Part shown: piece by piece, positions 9,164-18,013 of the stretch
How the letters are laid out: every line of letters starts with the position of its first letter
Numbering within the stretch: the stretch's first letter is position 1
Assembly (NCBI RefSeq): GCF_009928415.1
Contig: NZ_JAABNN010000008.1
Coordinates: 1-64,000 of the forward strand
Source of the DNA: Bacillus sp. USDA818B3_A
GTDB taxonomy: Bacteria; Bacillota; Bacilli; Bacillales; Cytobacillaceae
DNA: 64,000 bases
Direction of reading: 5' to 3'
The notes under the pieces: generated by a model
Seen by the model: only the letters and a program-made list of their open reading frames with translations
Database searches by the model: none
What the model was told of the DNA's origin: nothing
Position numbers and translations under genes: made by a program

Positions 9164-9769
9164 TTATTTTTGATTTACTCCCCATTTTTCTAATACGAGC
9201 AGGAGCTGTTTTTTTGTATCTTCAATTGATCCATTATTATTGATCACTGCATCTGCCAGATCCATTTTTTCAGATAAAGGCATCTGAGAACGGATTCTAG
9301 CTTGGGCATCCTCCATTGTCAGGTTATTTCTATCCATTAATCTTTGTAATTGTATATCATGGTCAACATATACAAGGAGCGTTTTTTCAACCATGTAGGT
9401 TAATTTACTTTCAAATAATAAAGGGATATCCAAAACAACTAATTCTTCATTATTTGTTTTGGCCGTCTCTACTTGTTCCAGCATTCTTCTTCGGACTTCT
9501 GGATGCGTAATTTCATTTAAAGTCTGCCGTTTGTCCGCTTGATGGAAGATAATCGCACCTAGTTTTTGCCGGTCAATTTCACCGTTTTCCAGTAGAACGT
9601 CCTCACCAAATTCAGCCACAATTTTATTGTAAGCGGGCTCGCCTTTCATTACTGCTAAGCGTGCTTCTACATCCGCATCAATAACGGTTATGGACCTTTT
9701 CATTAACATGTTTGACACGGTACTCTTTCCACTGGCAATCCCGCCCGTTAACCCTATTACTAATGACAT
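9164..9769 (-). CDS. coaE: Dephospho-CoA kinase
   Basis: Phosphorylates the 3'-hydroxyl of dephospho-CoA, the last step of coenzyme A synthesis. The 201-residue protein begins MSLVIGLTGGIASGKSTV with a P-loop at residues 9-16, then DADVEARL, and VLDIPLLFESKL of the substrate-binding/lid region. I start at ATG 9769, which has GAAAGGG upstream; the open frame runs further but that part is not family-like and overlaps ytaF. It lies 20 bp behind ytaF, as in B. subtilis. Confidence 0.96.
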   Translation of the reverse strand: MSLVIGLTGGIASGKSTVSNMLMKRSITVIDADVEARLAVMKGEPAYNKIVAEFGEDVLLENGEIDRQKLGAIIFHQADKRQTLNEITHPEVRRRMLEQVETAKTNNEELVVLDIPLLFESKLTYMVEKTLLVYVDHDIQLQRLMDRNNLTMEDAQARIRSQMPLSEKMDLADAVINNNGSIEDTKKQLLLVLEKWGVNQK

Positions 9770-9789
9770 GTTTAAATCCCTTTCTACGG

Positions 9790-10425
9790 TTATAGCTTCA
9801 TTACTCCAATAATAATTAATAAAACTCCTGGCAAGAAGGTGAATTTCTGAATCCATTCAAATCGATGAAAAAATGTTCCACTCTTTATTCCTAATAGTAC
9901 AAATAGGGAACTCATGATTGCAACCGTGAAGGCCAAGGAAAAGGGTGAATATCCAAGCATGGCTGCTCCAATCCCGGCTCCAAATGCATCAAGGGATAAG
10001 GCAAAGCCGAGCATTAAGGCTTCTATTCCTGTAATGGTTCCTGATTGATCAAAATCAGCAGACAGCGGCTTTTTTAAGATATTAATCGCTATTCCTAACG
10101 ATTGAATTTCAAAGTTTACAATCGTTTTTTCATGTGTCAGCATTTCTTTTTCCTTTTCAGGGCGGAAAAATTGATATAATACCCAGGCACCAAGGAAAAT
10201 TAAGATGAGCCCTCCAAGGCTTGCCGTTAGTTTGGGTGATAATATCTTTTCTAGACCATGTCCGATTGACACGGCTATCATTAATGAAACCGCCGAACAG
10301 GTAGCTATGATGAAAACGGATTTAAGCGGCATAACCATTTGCCTCAACCCGTAGGTAAACCCGACGCTAAAGCTGTCAAGGCTAAGAGCAAAAGCTAAGA
10401 TGAGAAGTGAGAACAACTGAACCAT
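9790..10425 (-). CDS. ytaF: Sporulation membrane protein YtaF (MntP-like fold)
   Basis: A 211-residue integral membrane protein with six predicted hydrophobic segments arranged as two similar halves: FALSLDSFSVGFTYGLRQ near residues 10-30 and FALSLDAFGAGIGAAMLGY near 145-165. This duplicated LSLD(S/A)F pattern is typical of the MntP/YtaF superfamily. MntP proteins export manganese; YtaF is annotated as a sporulation membrane protein and its substrate is not established. I use ATG 10425, preceded by AAGGAG; the upstream extension of the frame is repeat DNA. Followed by coaE. Confidence 0.88.
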   Translation of the reverse strand: MVQLFSLLILAFALSLDSFSVGFTYGLRQMVMPLKSVFIIATCSAVSLMIAVSIGHGLEKILSPKLTASLGGLILIFLGAWVLYQFFRPEKEKEMLTHEKTIVNFEIQSLGIAINILKKPLSADFDQSGTITGIEALMLGFALSLDAFGAGIGAAMLGYSPFSLAFTVAIMSSLFVLLGIKSGTFFHRFEWIQKFTFLPGVLLIIIGVMKL

Positions 10426-10498
10426 GATGTCTAGGGCTCCTTCCTGCAAAATCACTAAGATAGTATATGGCAGGAGCCTATCCAATGTTAATCGAAAA

Positions 10499-10736
10499 GC
10501 GGAAGCGCCTTGAACAGGGGCGACAGGCATAAGACGAGCCGGCGAGATGGCTGCCTTTTAGCCTTCTTGACGGATTGACCTAAAAGTGGAGGCGACTGCC
10601 CTGGGACTCCAGACTAAGACGCACGCTGCAAGAAGGCGCTTTTTGCCTTCTTCAGGGGGTGGCTTATGGCTCGAGTCCCAAGGAGCCGTAACTGGATAAG
10701 CCTATGACCCGAGCCCCTAGGCGCTGGAGCTGGACA
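10499..10736 (-). repeat. Long palindromic intergenic repeat, copy 2 (with internal insert)
   Basis: Begins GCGGAAGCGCCTTGAACAGG and ends GAGCCCCTAGGCGCTGGAGC, the same termini and polarity as the copy at 2927-3043, but about 120 bp longer. The extra centre holds another GACTGCCCTGGGACTCC unit and a hairpin AAGAAGGCGCTTTTTGCCTTCTT. It fills the space between mutM and ytaF. No coding capacity is evident. Confidence 0.85.
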
Positions 10737-10752
10737 GTTTCATAGTTCAAAA

Positions 10753-11580
10753 TTAAATTTGTTGACAATTGGGGCAATAGTGAGTGCCCCTTCCCCCGAC
10801 TGTCATCTTTTCAAGGGGGGTGCCGCATTTTTTACATTCCTCTCCAGTCCGTCCATAGGCAAACAGTTCGAGTTGAAACATTCCGATTTGACCTTGTGAA
10901 TTCACATAAGAACGGATCGTACTTCCGCCTTTTTCAACCGCTTCACCTAGGGTAGCAACAATTTCATCATGAAGGATCGAAATTTCCTCCTCATTAAGCG
11001 AACTTGCAAGCCGCTCAGGATGAATGCCCGAACGGAATAATGCCTCATCGACATAGATATTTCCAAGACCTACAAATAACTTTTGGTCCAGTAAGGCTGT
11101 TTTAATTTTCCGATTCGTCTTCTTTAATTTTCGAGACAGGTATTCCTTCGTAAACTCCTCTGAAAATGGCTCAGGGCCTAGTTCCAACAAAGGAGGCTTT
11201 AAGAATTCCTCCCCTTTTTTATAAAGATGCATCGTACCAAATTTACGAACATCACGGTACCGTAACTCTGTTTCATCAGTAAAATGAAAAATCACATGTG
11301 TATGCTTATCGAAAGGTTCTTCTTTCGAGTGAAGACCATACCTGCCTTCCATTCGTAAATGTGACACCAAGGCAAAATGATCTGTATAAATGATTAAAAA
11401 TTTCCCTCTACGGCCTACATCAACAATGGTTTCCCCTTTTAAGGCATCGATAAATTGCTCGGCCTCAACAGGGTTCTTGATGATTTTAGGCCAATAAACA
11501 GTAATATTAGCTATTTCCTTGTGCAAGACAAGATGTTTTAATGTTTTTCTAACTGTTTCTACCTCAGGAAGCTCCGGCAA
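10753..11580 (-). CDS. mutM: Formamidopyrimidine-DNA glycosylase
   Basis: Removes 8-oxoguanine and formamidopyrimidine and cleaves the abasic site. The protein begins MPELPEVET, where Pro2 and Glu3 are the catalytic N-terminus after Met removal. It ends with the zinc finger Cys249, Cys252, Cys269, Cys272 (CKKC and CPNC). The helix-two-turn-helix region contains LGNIYVDEALF. Length 275 is canonical. It lies 15 bp behind polA, so base excision and gap filling are encoded together. Confidence 0.97.
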   Translation of the reverse strand: MPELPEVETVRKTLKHLVLHKEIANITVYWPKIIKNPVEAEQFIDALKGETIVDVGRRGKFLIIYTDHFALVSHLRMEGRYGLHSKEEPFDKHTHVIFHFTDETELRYRDVRKFGTMHLYKKGEEFLKPPLLELGPEPFSEEFTKEYLSRKLKKTNRKIKTALLDQKLFVGLGNIYVDEALFRSGIHPERLASSLNEEEISILHDEIVATLGEAVEKGGSTIRSYVNSQGQIGMFQLELFAYGRTGEECKKCGTPLEKMTVGGRGTHYCPNCQQI

Positions 11581-11595
11581 TGTCGATTCTCCTTT

Positions 11596-14232
11596 TTATT
11601 TAGCATCGAACCAGGTTGGACCATAGGCGTAGTCCACCTTCAATGGTACTTTTAATTCAAGAGCATTCTCCATCACACTGGGAACTAACTCTTTTAAGAT
11701 CTCAATCTCTTCCTCGGGAGTTTCAAATATTAATTCGTCATGTACCTGCAGCAACAGACGTGTTTTAAGCCCTTTATCTTTTAGTGCCTCGTCCATATCA
11801 ATCATCGCTTTTTTGATAATATCAGCAGCTGTACCCTGAATTGGCGTATTCATCGCTGTCCGTTCTGCAAAACTCCGCAGGTTAAAATTACGGGCAGTTA
11901 TTTCAGGGAGATACCGTCTTCTTTGCATTAATGTGGTTACATACCCCTTCTGTCTCGCAGAGTGGATAATCTCATCCATATATTCCTTTACACCCGGATA
12001 CGTATGAAGATAACGATCGATAAACTGACCCGCTTCTTTTCTAGTGATTCCCAGAGATTGCGAAAGTCCATAATCACTGATTCCATACACAATTCCAAAG
12101 TTAACCGCCTTGGCCTGCCTTCTCATATTCGAGGTTACCTCATCCGCCTCTACATGAAATACCTCCATCGCGGTTTTCGTATGGATATCCATGTCATGTT
12201 GAAACGCATCGATCAGCTTATCGTCCCCTGCGATATGGGCAAGCACGCGAAGTTCAATCTGCGAATAGTCTGCAGCAAAAATGACCCAGCCCTTTTCAGA
12301 TGGAACAAATGCCTGACGGATCTTCCGTCCTTCCTCAAGTCGTATCGGGATATTTTGCAGATTTGGATCGATGGAGCTTAACCTTCCTGTCGCCGTTAAC
12401 GTTTGCTGATATCTTGTGTGAACCTTTTCCGTTTCCGGGTTAATCACTTTTAGGAGACCCTCAATATAGGTAGACTGAAGTTTCCCCAGCTGACGATAGA
12501 GAAGGATATATTGAATAATCTCATGATCATCTGCTAATTTCTCCAGCACATCCGCTGATGTTGAGTGGCCTGTTTTTGTCTTCTTAAAAGAGTGTAATCC
12601 TAATTTTTCAAAAAGAATCACACCCAATTGTTTAGGAGAATTGATGTTAAACTTTTCGCCTGCTAACTCGCAAATTTTTTCTTCAATCTCAAGGAGTCTT
12701 TCATTTAGTTCTTTTCCCATCAATTGAAGGCGTTCCTGCTCTACTTTAATCCCGGTAGATTCCATGTCCGCTAAGATTAAAGATAGAGGCATTTCTAATT
12801 CCTTAAACAATTCATATTGTTCGTTTTCTTTCAATTCGTCCTCAAGTTTATCTAATAAATCTGACATTGCCAAACCTTTACGAACTAGATGCTCGGCAAG
12901 CTCGGCCTCCTCAGGGATCTTCCTTTTTGCCCCTTTTCCATAAAAAGATTCATCTGATTGAATATGTGGAATCGCATATCTTTTGGCAATAGCAGCTAAG
13001 CCCTCGATATTTTCGGATGGATTAATTAAATAGGCTGCCATCAAAATATCGAAGTTCGTTCCTTTTAAATGAATATCGTATCTTCGTAAGGAAACCTCAG
13101 AACGTTTGGCATCGTAAACAATTTTTTTACTATGTTCATCCTCCGCCCACTTTTTAAAAATCTCTGATTTCAACACTTTTTCTGTTGGCAGATAATAGCT
13201 GCCTGTTTCGTTGACAAGAGAAAAACCAACAATATCTGCATAGTGATAATTATCGTCTAGCATTTCAACATAAAAATAATTGATTTCCGCAAATAGATCT
13301 TCTGTAATTTCTTCAGGGATAACAAATTCAATATCCTCGAGCTCAGGTTCTACCGTATCTAAAGGCTCATCTCCCAGTTTTTCTAGTAAAGAGTTGAAGC
13401 CAAGTTCTTTAAACAGGCTGATGAGTTTCTCTCTTGTAAAACCTTCATAAGCAATGGTTTCTAAGTCGACTTCTACCGGTGCTTTCCGTTCAATGGTGGC
13501 AAGTTCCTTACTCATGATTGCCTGTTCCTTAAATTCTGCTAATTTTTCTTTCAATTTGTTCCCGCTTACTTGGTCAATCGACTCTAATAAGTTTTCTACT
13601 GTATGAAACTCTTTAAGCAGTTTAATGGCTGTCTTTTCCCCTACCCCTGGAACACCAGGAATATTATCCGATGGGTCCCCCATTAAACCTTTCATATCAA
13701 TAATTTGATTTGGGGTCAGACCATACTTTTCCGCCACATGCTCTGGTGTATATTCCTCGATATCTGTAATCCCTTTTCGGGTAATCCCCACTGTCGTGAT
13801 TGGAGAAGATAATTGCGTCAAGTCTTTATCACCAGAAATGACCTTTACTTCAAATCCATCACTTTCCGCAGTTAATGAAAGGGTGCCGATAATATCATCT
13901 GCTTCATAATTTTCAAGTTCATATCGCGAGATCCCATATGCATCGAGAAGGTCCCGAATAAACGGAAATTGCTCTGATAGTTCCGGCGGCGTTTTTTGAC
14001 GGCCGCCTTTATATTCTCCGAAGGTTTTATGACGAAATGTAGTTTTACCTGCATCAAACGCCACCAGCATATGGGTTGGCTTTTCATCCTCCAGGATTTT
14101 CATTAACATCGTCGTAAAGCCATAAACCGCATTCGTATGTATTCCTTTATCATTATTCAGAAGTGGAAGCGCAAAAAAGGCGCGATAGGCAATACTATTT
14201 CCATCTATAAGAACAAGCTTTTTCTTTTCCAT
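11596..14232 (-). CDS. polA: DNA polymerase I
   Basis: Gap-filling and Okazaki-fragment polymerase. Three parts are visible in 878 residues: a 5'-nuclease domain (VLIDGNSIAYRAFFAL, GEKTAIKLLKEF), a central 3'-exonuclease-like domain, and a family A polymerase with motif A ADYSQIELRVLAH, motif B RRQAKAVNFGIVYG and motif C VHDE (830-833). The central domain lacks the acidic DxE-type catalytic residues (it reads FYVEMLDDN), so proofreading is probably lost, as known for Bacillus enzymes. I use ATG 14232, whose first base is also the last base of the phoR stop (TGATG overlap), rather than TTG 14235. Confidence 0.97.
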   Translation of the reverse strand: MEKKKLVLIDGNSIAYRAFFALPLLNNDKGIHTNAVYGFTTMLMKILEDEKPTHMLVAFDAGKTTFRHKTFGEYKGGRQKTPPELSEQFPFIRDLLDAYGISRYELENYEADDIIGTLSLTAESDGFEVKVISGDKDLTQLSSPITTVGITRKGITDIEEYTPEHVAEKYGLTPNQIIDMKGLMGDPSDNIPGVPGVGEKTAIKLLKEFHTVENLLESIDQVSGNKLKEKLAEFKEQAIMSKELATIERKAPVEVDLETIAYEGFTREKLISLFKELGFNSLLEKLGDEPLDTVEPELEDIEFVIPEEITEDLFAEINYFYVEMLDDNYHYADIVGFSLVNETGSYYLPTEKVLKSEIFKKWAEDEHSKKIVYDAKRSEVSLRRYDIHLKGTNFDILMAAYLINPSENIEGLAAIAKRYAIPHIQSDESFYGKGAKRKIPEEAELAEHLVRKGLAMSDLLDKLEDELKENEQYELFKELEMPLSLILADMESTGIKVEQERLQLMGKELNERLLEIEEKICELAGEKFNINSPKQLGVILFEKLGLHSFKKTKTGHSTSADVLEKLADDHEIIQYILLYRQLGKLQSTYIEGLLKVINPETEKVHTRYQQTLTATGRLSSIDPNLQNIPIRLEEGRKIRQAFVPSEKGWVIFAADYSQIELRVLAHIAGDDKLIDAFQHDMDIHTKTAMEVFHVEADEVTSNMRRQAKAVNFGIVYGISDYGLSQSLGITRKEAGQFIDRYLHTYPGVKEYMDEIIHSARQKGYVTTLMQRRRYLPEITARNFNLRSFAERTAMNTPIQGTAADIIKKAMIDMDEALKDKGLKTRLLLQVHDELIFETPEEEIEILKELVPSVMENALELKVPLKVDYAYGPTWFDAK

Positions 14233-15662
14233 CAACTATCACCATCCATTATTTCTTTTGGCAGTTCAATGATAAATTCACTGCCCTCGCCCAATTTACT
14301 TTTCACACGGATGCTTCCATGATGAGCATCTATTAAGTGTTTTACAATTGCCAGACCGAGCCCCGTCCCGCCTGAGTTTCGGCTTCTCGCCCGGTCGACA
14401 CGATAAAATCGTTCAAATATGCGGGGAATATCTTCTTTCCCAATACCAACTCCGGTATCTTTCACAAGAATCCTAACCATTTGTTCCAAGTCAACGAGAA
14501 TGATACTCACGGACCCATCAGCAGGTGTATAGGAAATAGCGTTGCTTATCAGATTAATAAACACCTGTTTTAATCGATCCGTGTCTCCTCTCACTAGGAC
14601 TTCCTCCTGTTTACAGTCAAAACGGAGCTCGATGTTTTTCACTTTTGCTTTGCCGTCTAATAAGTTAATGACATCCTGAAGCAAGGAAGTGAGATCGACC
14701 TGCTGCAAATTTAATTGAAAGCCATGCTGCTCAATTTTCGAAAGTTCTAATAGGTCACGGATCAACGATTCAAGGCGGTCACTTTCTTTTAAAATGATTG
14801 ATAGAAAGGATTGAAGTGTTTCTTTGTTATTCATAGCTCCATCGAGAAGTGTTTCGGTAAAGCCCTTTATGGAGGTCACTGGGGTTTTTAGTTCATGTGA
14901 AACATTAGCGACAAAATCCTTGCGCATTTGCTCGAGTTTCTTGATTTCTGAAATATCATGAAAGACAAGCAATACCCCTTTCCAAACATTGTTCACCCCA
15001 ATAATGGGAACCCCATAAACCATGAAATATTTCCTTTCAATCTGCAAAGGTAATCGTAATTGTTTCCTTACCTTTTGTTCCGTACGAAATACCTCAGCTA
15101 TTAATTGATTAATCTCTTCATAATCAATCACTTCGTAGTATTGTTTATTTAAATACCCACTTGGATTAATTTGAAATATGTCGATGTAGCCTTTATTCAC
15201 TAAATTAATAAATCCACGGCTGTCAATTAAGATTAAACCTGCTCCCATATTCTCAATTAGTGCACTTAGACGGTCCTGCTGCATATCCCGAACTTTGGTG
15301 AGTTCCTGAAGATTTTCAGCCAGCATGTTAATAGATGAACCTAACATCCCTGTATCATCAAACCGGTTTACTTTTGTTCGGGCACGGTAATTGCCATGAG
15401 CAAGTTCGATAGCTACTTCAGTTGCTGCTTTAATTGGCTTTGTGTATCTAGTAGTAATTCTGATTCCAAGGATTATCGTAATGATTGCAGCCGTTCCAAG
15501 TCCTGCAGACAAAAGCCACCAGACTTCTATTTTTATTTTATCATTTAGTGCAGCTAATAAATTATATTTAAAATACTGCCCTAGTAAGATGCCTAATCCT
15601 ATTAATAAAATCATAATTAAGCTTATTAATGCAACAAAGGCTCTCGATCGGAACTTAATCAT
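14232..15662 (-). CDS. phoR: Phosphate sensor histidine kinase PhoR, short form
   Basis: Membrane kinase that phosphorylates PhoP on phosphate limitation. Order in 476 residues: TM1 about 8-30, TM2 about 47-68, HAMP about 70-120, PAS about 128-240, phospho-acceptor His256 in NVSHELKTPVTSI, and the catalytic domain with N box NLISNAISYTP, G1 KDTGVGIG and G2 GGTGLGLAI. Only about 16 residues separate the two membrane helices, whereas B. subtilis PhoR (579 residues) has a PDC-like extracytoplasmic domain there. Signal entry must therefore be cytoplasmic or membrane-based, presumably via PAS. It overlaps phoP by 4 bp (ATGA) and polA by 1 bp. Confidence 0.9.
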   Translation of the reverse strand: MIKFRSRAFVALISLIMILLIGLGILLGQYFKYNLLAALNDKIKIEVWWLLSAGLGTAAIITIILGIRITTRYTKPIKAATEVAIELAHGNYRARTKVNRFDDTGMLGSSINMLAENLQELTKVRDMQQDRLSALIENMGAGLILIDSRGFINLVNKGYIDIFQINPSGYLNKQYYEVIDYEEINQLIAEVFRTEQKVRKQLRLPLQIERKYFMVYGVPIIGVNNVWKGVLLVFHDISEIKKLEQMRKDFVANVSHELKTPVTSIKGFTETLLDGAMNNKETLQSFLSIILKESDRLESLIRDLLELSKIEQHGFQLNLQQVDLTSLLQDVINLLDGKAKVKNIELRFDCKQEEVLVRGDTDRLKQVFINLISNAISYTPADGSVSIILVDLEQMVRILVKDTGVGIGKEDIPRIFERFYRVDRARSRNSGGTGLGLAIVKHLIDAHHGSIRVKSKLGEGSEFIIELPKEIMDGDS

Positions 15663-16375
15663 TCTACTTTAGGCTCCTCCAATTTATATCCTAAGCCGCG
15701 GATTGTTTTTATATAAACAGGCTTTTTTGTATCCTCTTCTATTTTTTCTCTTAGGTGTGAAATATGTACATCCACAATTCTAGTATCGCCAGCAAAATCA
15801 TAATTCCAAACAGCGCCCAGTAATTGATCCCTTGTTAATACACGGCCTTTATTTTGTCCAAGATATAGCAATAGTTCGAACTCTTTTAGTGTAAGTTCGA
15901 GGATGTTATCTTGGAAGTAAGCTTCATATTTTCCAGGGAAAATGGTTAATTTTCCGATTTGAATTTGTTCCTCAAATTCATCCTTGTCTGCAGCTGATTC
16001 TGTTTGTATCTGGGTCCTTCTTAAAATCGCTTTGACTCGGGCAATAACTTCCCGCGGGCTGAATGGCTTAACCATATAATCATCAGCGCCCAGCTCGAGC
16101 CCTAGTATTTTATCAAGCTCATCATCTTTGGCTGTCAACATCAGGATTGGGGTCATAATATTCTGTTGGCGCAGTTGTTTGCAGACATCCATTCCATCTA
16201 GTTTTGGCAGCATTAAGTCTAAAACGATAATGTCAGGGGACTCTGTCTGGGCTAAACGTTTTCCCTCCTGACCATCCATTGCAGTAATAACCTCGAACCC
16301 CGCCTGCTCTAAATTATATTGAAGTAAGGTAACTATTGATTGTTCGTCATCCACAACTAGTACTTTATTTTTCAT
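15659..16375 (-). CDS. phoP: Phosphate response regulator PhoP
   Basis: OmpR-type response regulator of the Pho regulon. The receiver domain holds the acidic pair at residues 9-10 (VVDDEQ), phosphorylation site Asp53 (VLDLMLP) and Lys103 (MVKPF). The C-terminal winged helix ends with VDVHISHLREKIEEDTKKPVYIKTIRGLGYKL. Length 238 is canonical. It is translationally coupled to phoR. In B. subtilis mdh lies directly upstream; here about 2.2 kb of other sequence separates them. Confidence 0.95.
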   Translation of the reverse strand: MKNKVLVVDDEQSIVTLLQYNLEQAGFEVITAMDGQEGKRLAQTESPDIIVLDLMLPKLDGMDVCKQLRQQNIMTPILMLTAKDDELDKILGLELGADDYMVKPFSPREVIARVKAILRRTQIQTESAADKDEFEEQIQIGKLTIFPGKYEAYFQDNILELTLKEFELLLYLGQNKGRVLTRDQLLGAVWNYDFAGDTRIVDVHISHLREKIEEDTKKPVYIKTIRGLGYKLEEPKVE

Positions 16376-16493
16376 AAAAAAACCCCCACTTTATTACTAG
16401 ATATCCTCATTATATCTATAAGAAAGAAGGATTATCTAGTTTTACGGGCAGATATTGATATTTGTAAAATAAGACCGCTTACATGTAAAAAAG

Positions 16494-16510
16494 TTTACAA
16501 ATAATTCACA
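16494..16510 (+). promoter_or_regulatory. Possible PhoP box pair
   Basis: TTTACA and TTCACA separated by exactly 5 bp resemble two TTAACA-like PhoP repeats. They lie in the divergent space between phoP and the NERD gene, on the NERD-gene strand. PhoP sites usually come as four or more repeats, so this is tentative. Confidence 0.3.
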
Positions 16511-16569
16511 TTTTGTCGGAGGTTTGGTTTTTTCGTTTTATAAAATAGTGTTTAGAGAGGAAGTGTTAT

Positions 16570-17481
16570 ATGGCATATAAAAATCGTTCAGTCCCGTTTG
16601 AGTTAAAGCTTTTAAGGATCTTAAATAACCGGATGGATTTTACATCGGACCAGCAAAAGTACTATTTATATAAGGAAAAAGGTTATGAAGGAGAAGTACA
16701 GTTTGATTTATTGACTGAGCAGCTACAGAGCGATTGTTTAATTATAAATGATCTCTTCCTTGAGGTTAATAACACAGCTTTTCAACTTGATACTTTGATT
16801 ATTTTTCAGGCGACTATTTTTGTTTTTGAGGTAAAAAATTATGAAGGTGATTATCGATATCGCGAGGACCGTTTCGAGATGATTAACGGGAAGATTATTA
16901 AAGACCCTCTTGAGCAGATAAAAAGGAGCCATTCTTTACTCCTCCAATTATTTCAAAAGCTTGGGATTAGTCAATCGATTGATGCTTATGTTGTATTTGT
17001 AAACCCCGAGTTCTTCTTGTATGAGGCTCCTATCGGTAAGCCTATTTTCTATCCCCCACAGTTAAAACAGCTTATGAGAAAATTAAATAATGAGAAGTCA
17101 AATATATCGTCTAGACATAAAAAGATTGCGGATAAGCTGATCTCGTTACATCAAGTTGTTTCCCCTTATGCAAATTTAAAGATTCCTGCTTATGATTTCA
17201 AGAAGTTACGCAAAGGAGTGACTTGCTTTGTCTGTGATTCTTTATCTTGTTCATATTGTAATGGAAAGATTGTATGTGGGGAGTGCGGGCATGTTGGTGA
17301 TATAGAATCTGCTGTTTTAAGGAGTGTAGCGGAGATACGGCTGCTGTTTTCGGATATGAAGATTACAACAAATTGTGTGTATGAGTGGTGCGGGATTATT
17401 GATTCTAAGAAGATGATTCGGAGAATTCTTAAAGAGAACTTCAAACCTATAGGCGATAGGCAATTACGTTATTTTGAATGA
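16570..17481 (+). CDS. NERD (nuclease-related) domain protein with C-terminal zinc-ribbon
   Basis: 303 residues. The N-terminal half fits NERD domains, a branch of the PD-(D/E)xK nuclease fold: GE at 41-42, Asp74 in QLDTLIIF, and Glu87-x-Lys89 in VFEVKNYEG. A cysteine cluster follows at 219, 222, 227, 230, 236 and 239 (CFVCDSLSCSYC, CGECG), likely binding zinc. No membrane segment. The role is unknown; NERD proteins are suspected of DNA or RNA processing. It is a plus-strand gene placed between phoP and mdh, which are neighbours in B. subtilis, so it is probably an accessory insertion. GAGAGGAAGTG serves as ribosome binding site. Confidence 0.8.
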   Translation: MAYKNRSVPFELKLLRILNNRMDFTSDQQKYYLYKEKGYEGEVQFDLLTEQLQSDCLIINDLFLEVNNTAFQLDTLIIFQATIFVFEVKNYEGDYRYREDRFEMINGKIIKDPLEQIKRSHSLLLQLFQKLGISQSIDAYVVFVNPEFFLYEAPIGKPIFYPPQLKQLMRKLNNEKSNISSRHKKIADKLISLHQVVSPYANLKIPAYDFKKLRKGVTCFVCDSLSCSYCNGKIVCGECGHVGDIESAVLRSVAEIRLLFSDMKITTNCVYEWCGIIDSKKMIRRILKENFKPIGDRQLRYFE

Positions 17482-17572
17482 AGATATTAAAGCGGCTATT
17501 CAGAAGGTCTGGTCTATTTTTCCTTCTTACGCCGCTTTTCTATTTAGAACATCTAGTGAGATTCCCATCACT

Positions 17573-17988
17573 GAGTCAATGATGCCTATTTCATTTACCT
17601 TTGTGTCCACTTTTTCGCTGTTATGGGCAATGAATCATTCTTTCATTTACCCTTGTGCCCCCTTTTTCTCTGTGACGGGCAATGAATCACTCTTTCATTT
17701 ACCCTTGTGCCCTTTTTTTCTCCGTGACGGGCAATGAATCACTTTTTCATTTACCCTTGGCCCTCTTTTTCTCTGTGACGGGCAATGAATCACTTCTTCA
17801 TTTACCCTTGTGCCCTCATTTTCTCTGTGACGGGCAATGAATCACTCTTTCATTTACCCTTGTGCCCTCTTTTTCTCTGTTACGGGCAATGAATCACTTT
17901 TTCATTTACCCTTGTGCCCCCTTTTTCTCTGTGACGGGCAATGAGTCACCCTTTCATTTACCCTTGCGCCCCTTTTTTGGCGATGAGG
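17573..17988. repeat. Tandem array of a 52-bp repeat (about 8 units)
   Basis: The GGGCAATGA core recurs at 17625, 17677, 17729, 17780, 17832, 17884 and 17936, that is every 52 bp with one 51-bp step. A degenerate unit precedes them. Each unit reads GGGCAATGAATCACTCTTTC, then ATTTACCCTTGTGCCC and a pyrimidine tract CTTTTTCTCTGTGAC. Since 52 is not a multiple of 3, the array is not coding, and there are no unique spacers. It fills the gap between the NERD gene and the hydratase gene, which converge on it. Confidence 0.95.
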
Positions 17989-18013
17989 AGAAATGACCAC
18001 TTTTTTACATCAA

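Noticed and set aside
11962..12381. 139-codon plus-strand frame inside polA
   Set aside because: Antisense shadow of conserved polymerase motifs with no ribosome binding site. Other long antisense frames (25340-25822 in pyk, 30743-31246 in the malic enzyme gene, 26759-27157 in pfkA) were rejected for the same reason.
12900..13400. Active 3'-5' proofreading domain in DNA polymerase I
   Set aside because: The acidic catalytic residues are missing from the expected motifs, as in other Bacillus enzymes, so this is normal for the group rather than a novelty.
17474..17737. Open frame of 87 codons entering the 52-bp array
   Set aside because: The repeat length is not a multiple of 3, so the frame is accidental; there is no ribosome binding site and composition follows the repeat.
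17573..17988. Possible CRISPR array
   Set aside because: The repeats are head-to-tail 52-bp units without variable spacers and no cas gene is present; it is a tandem repeat.
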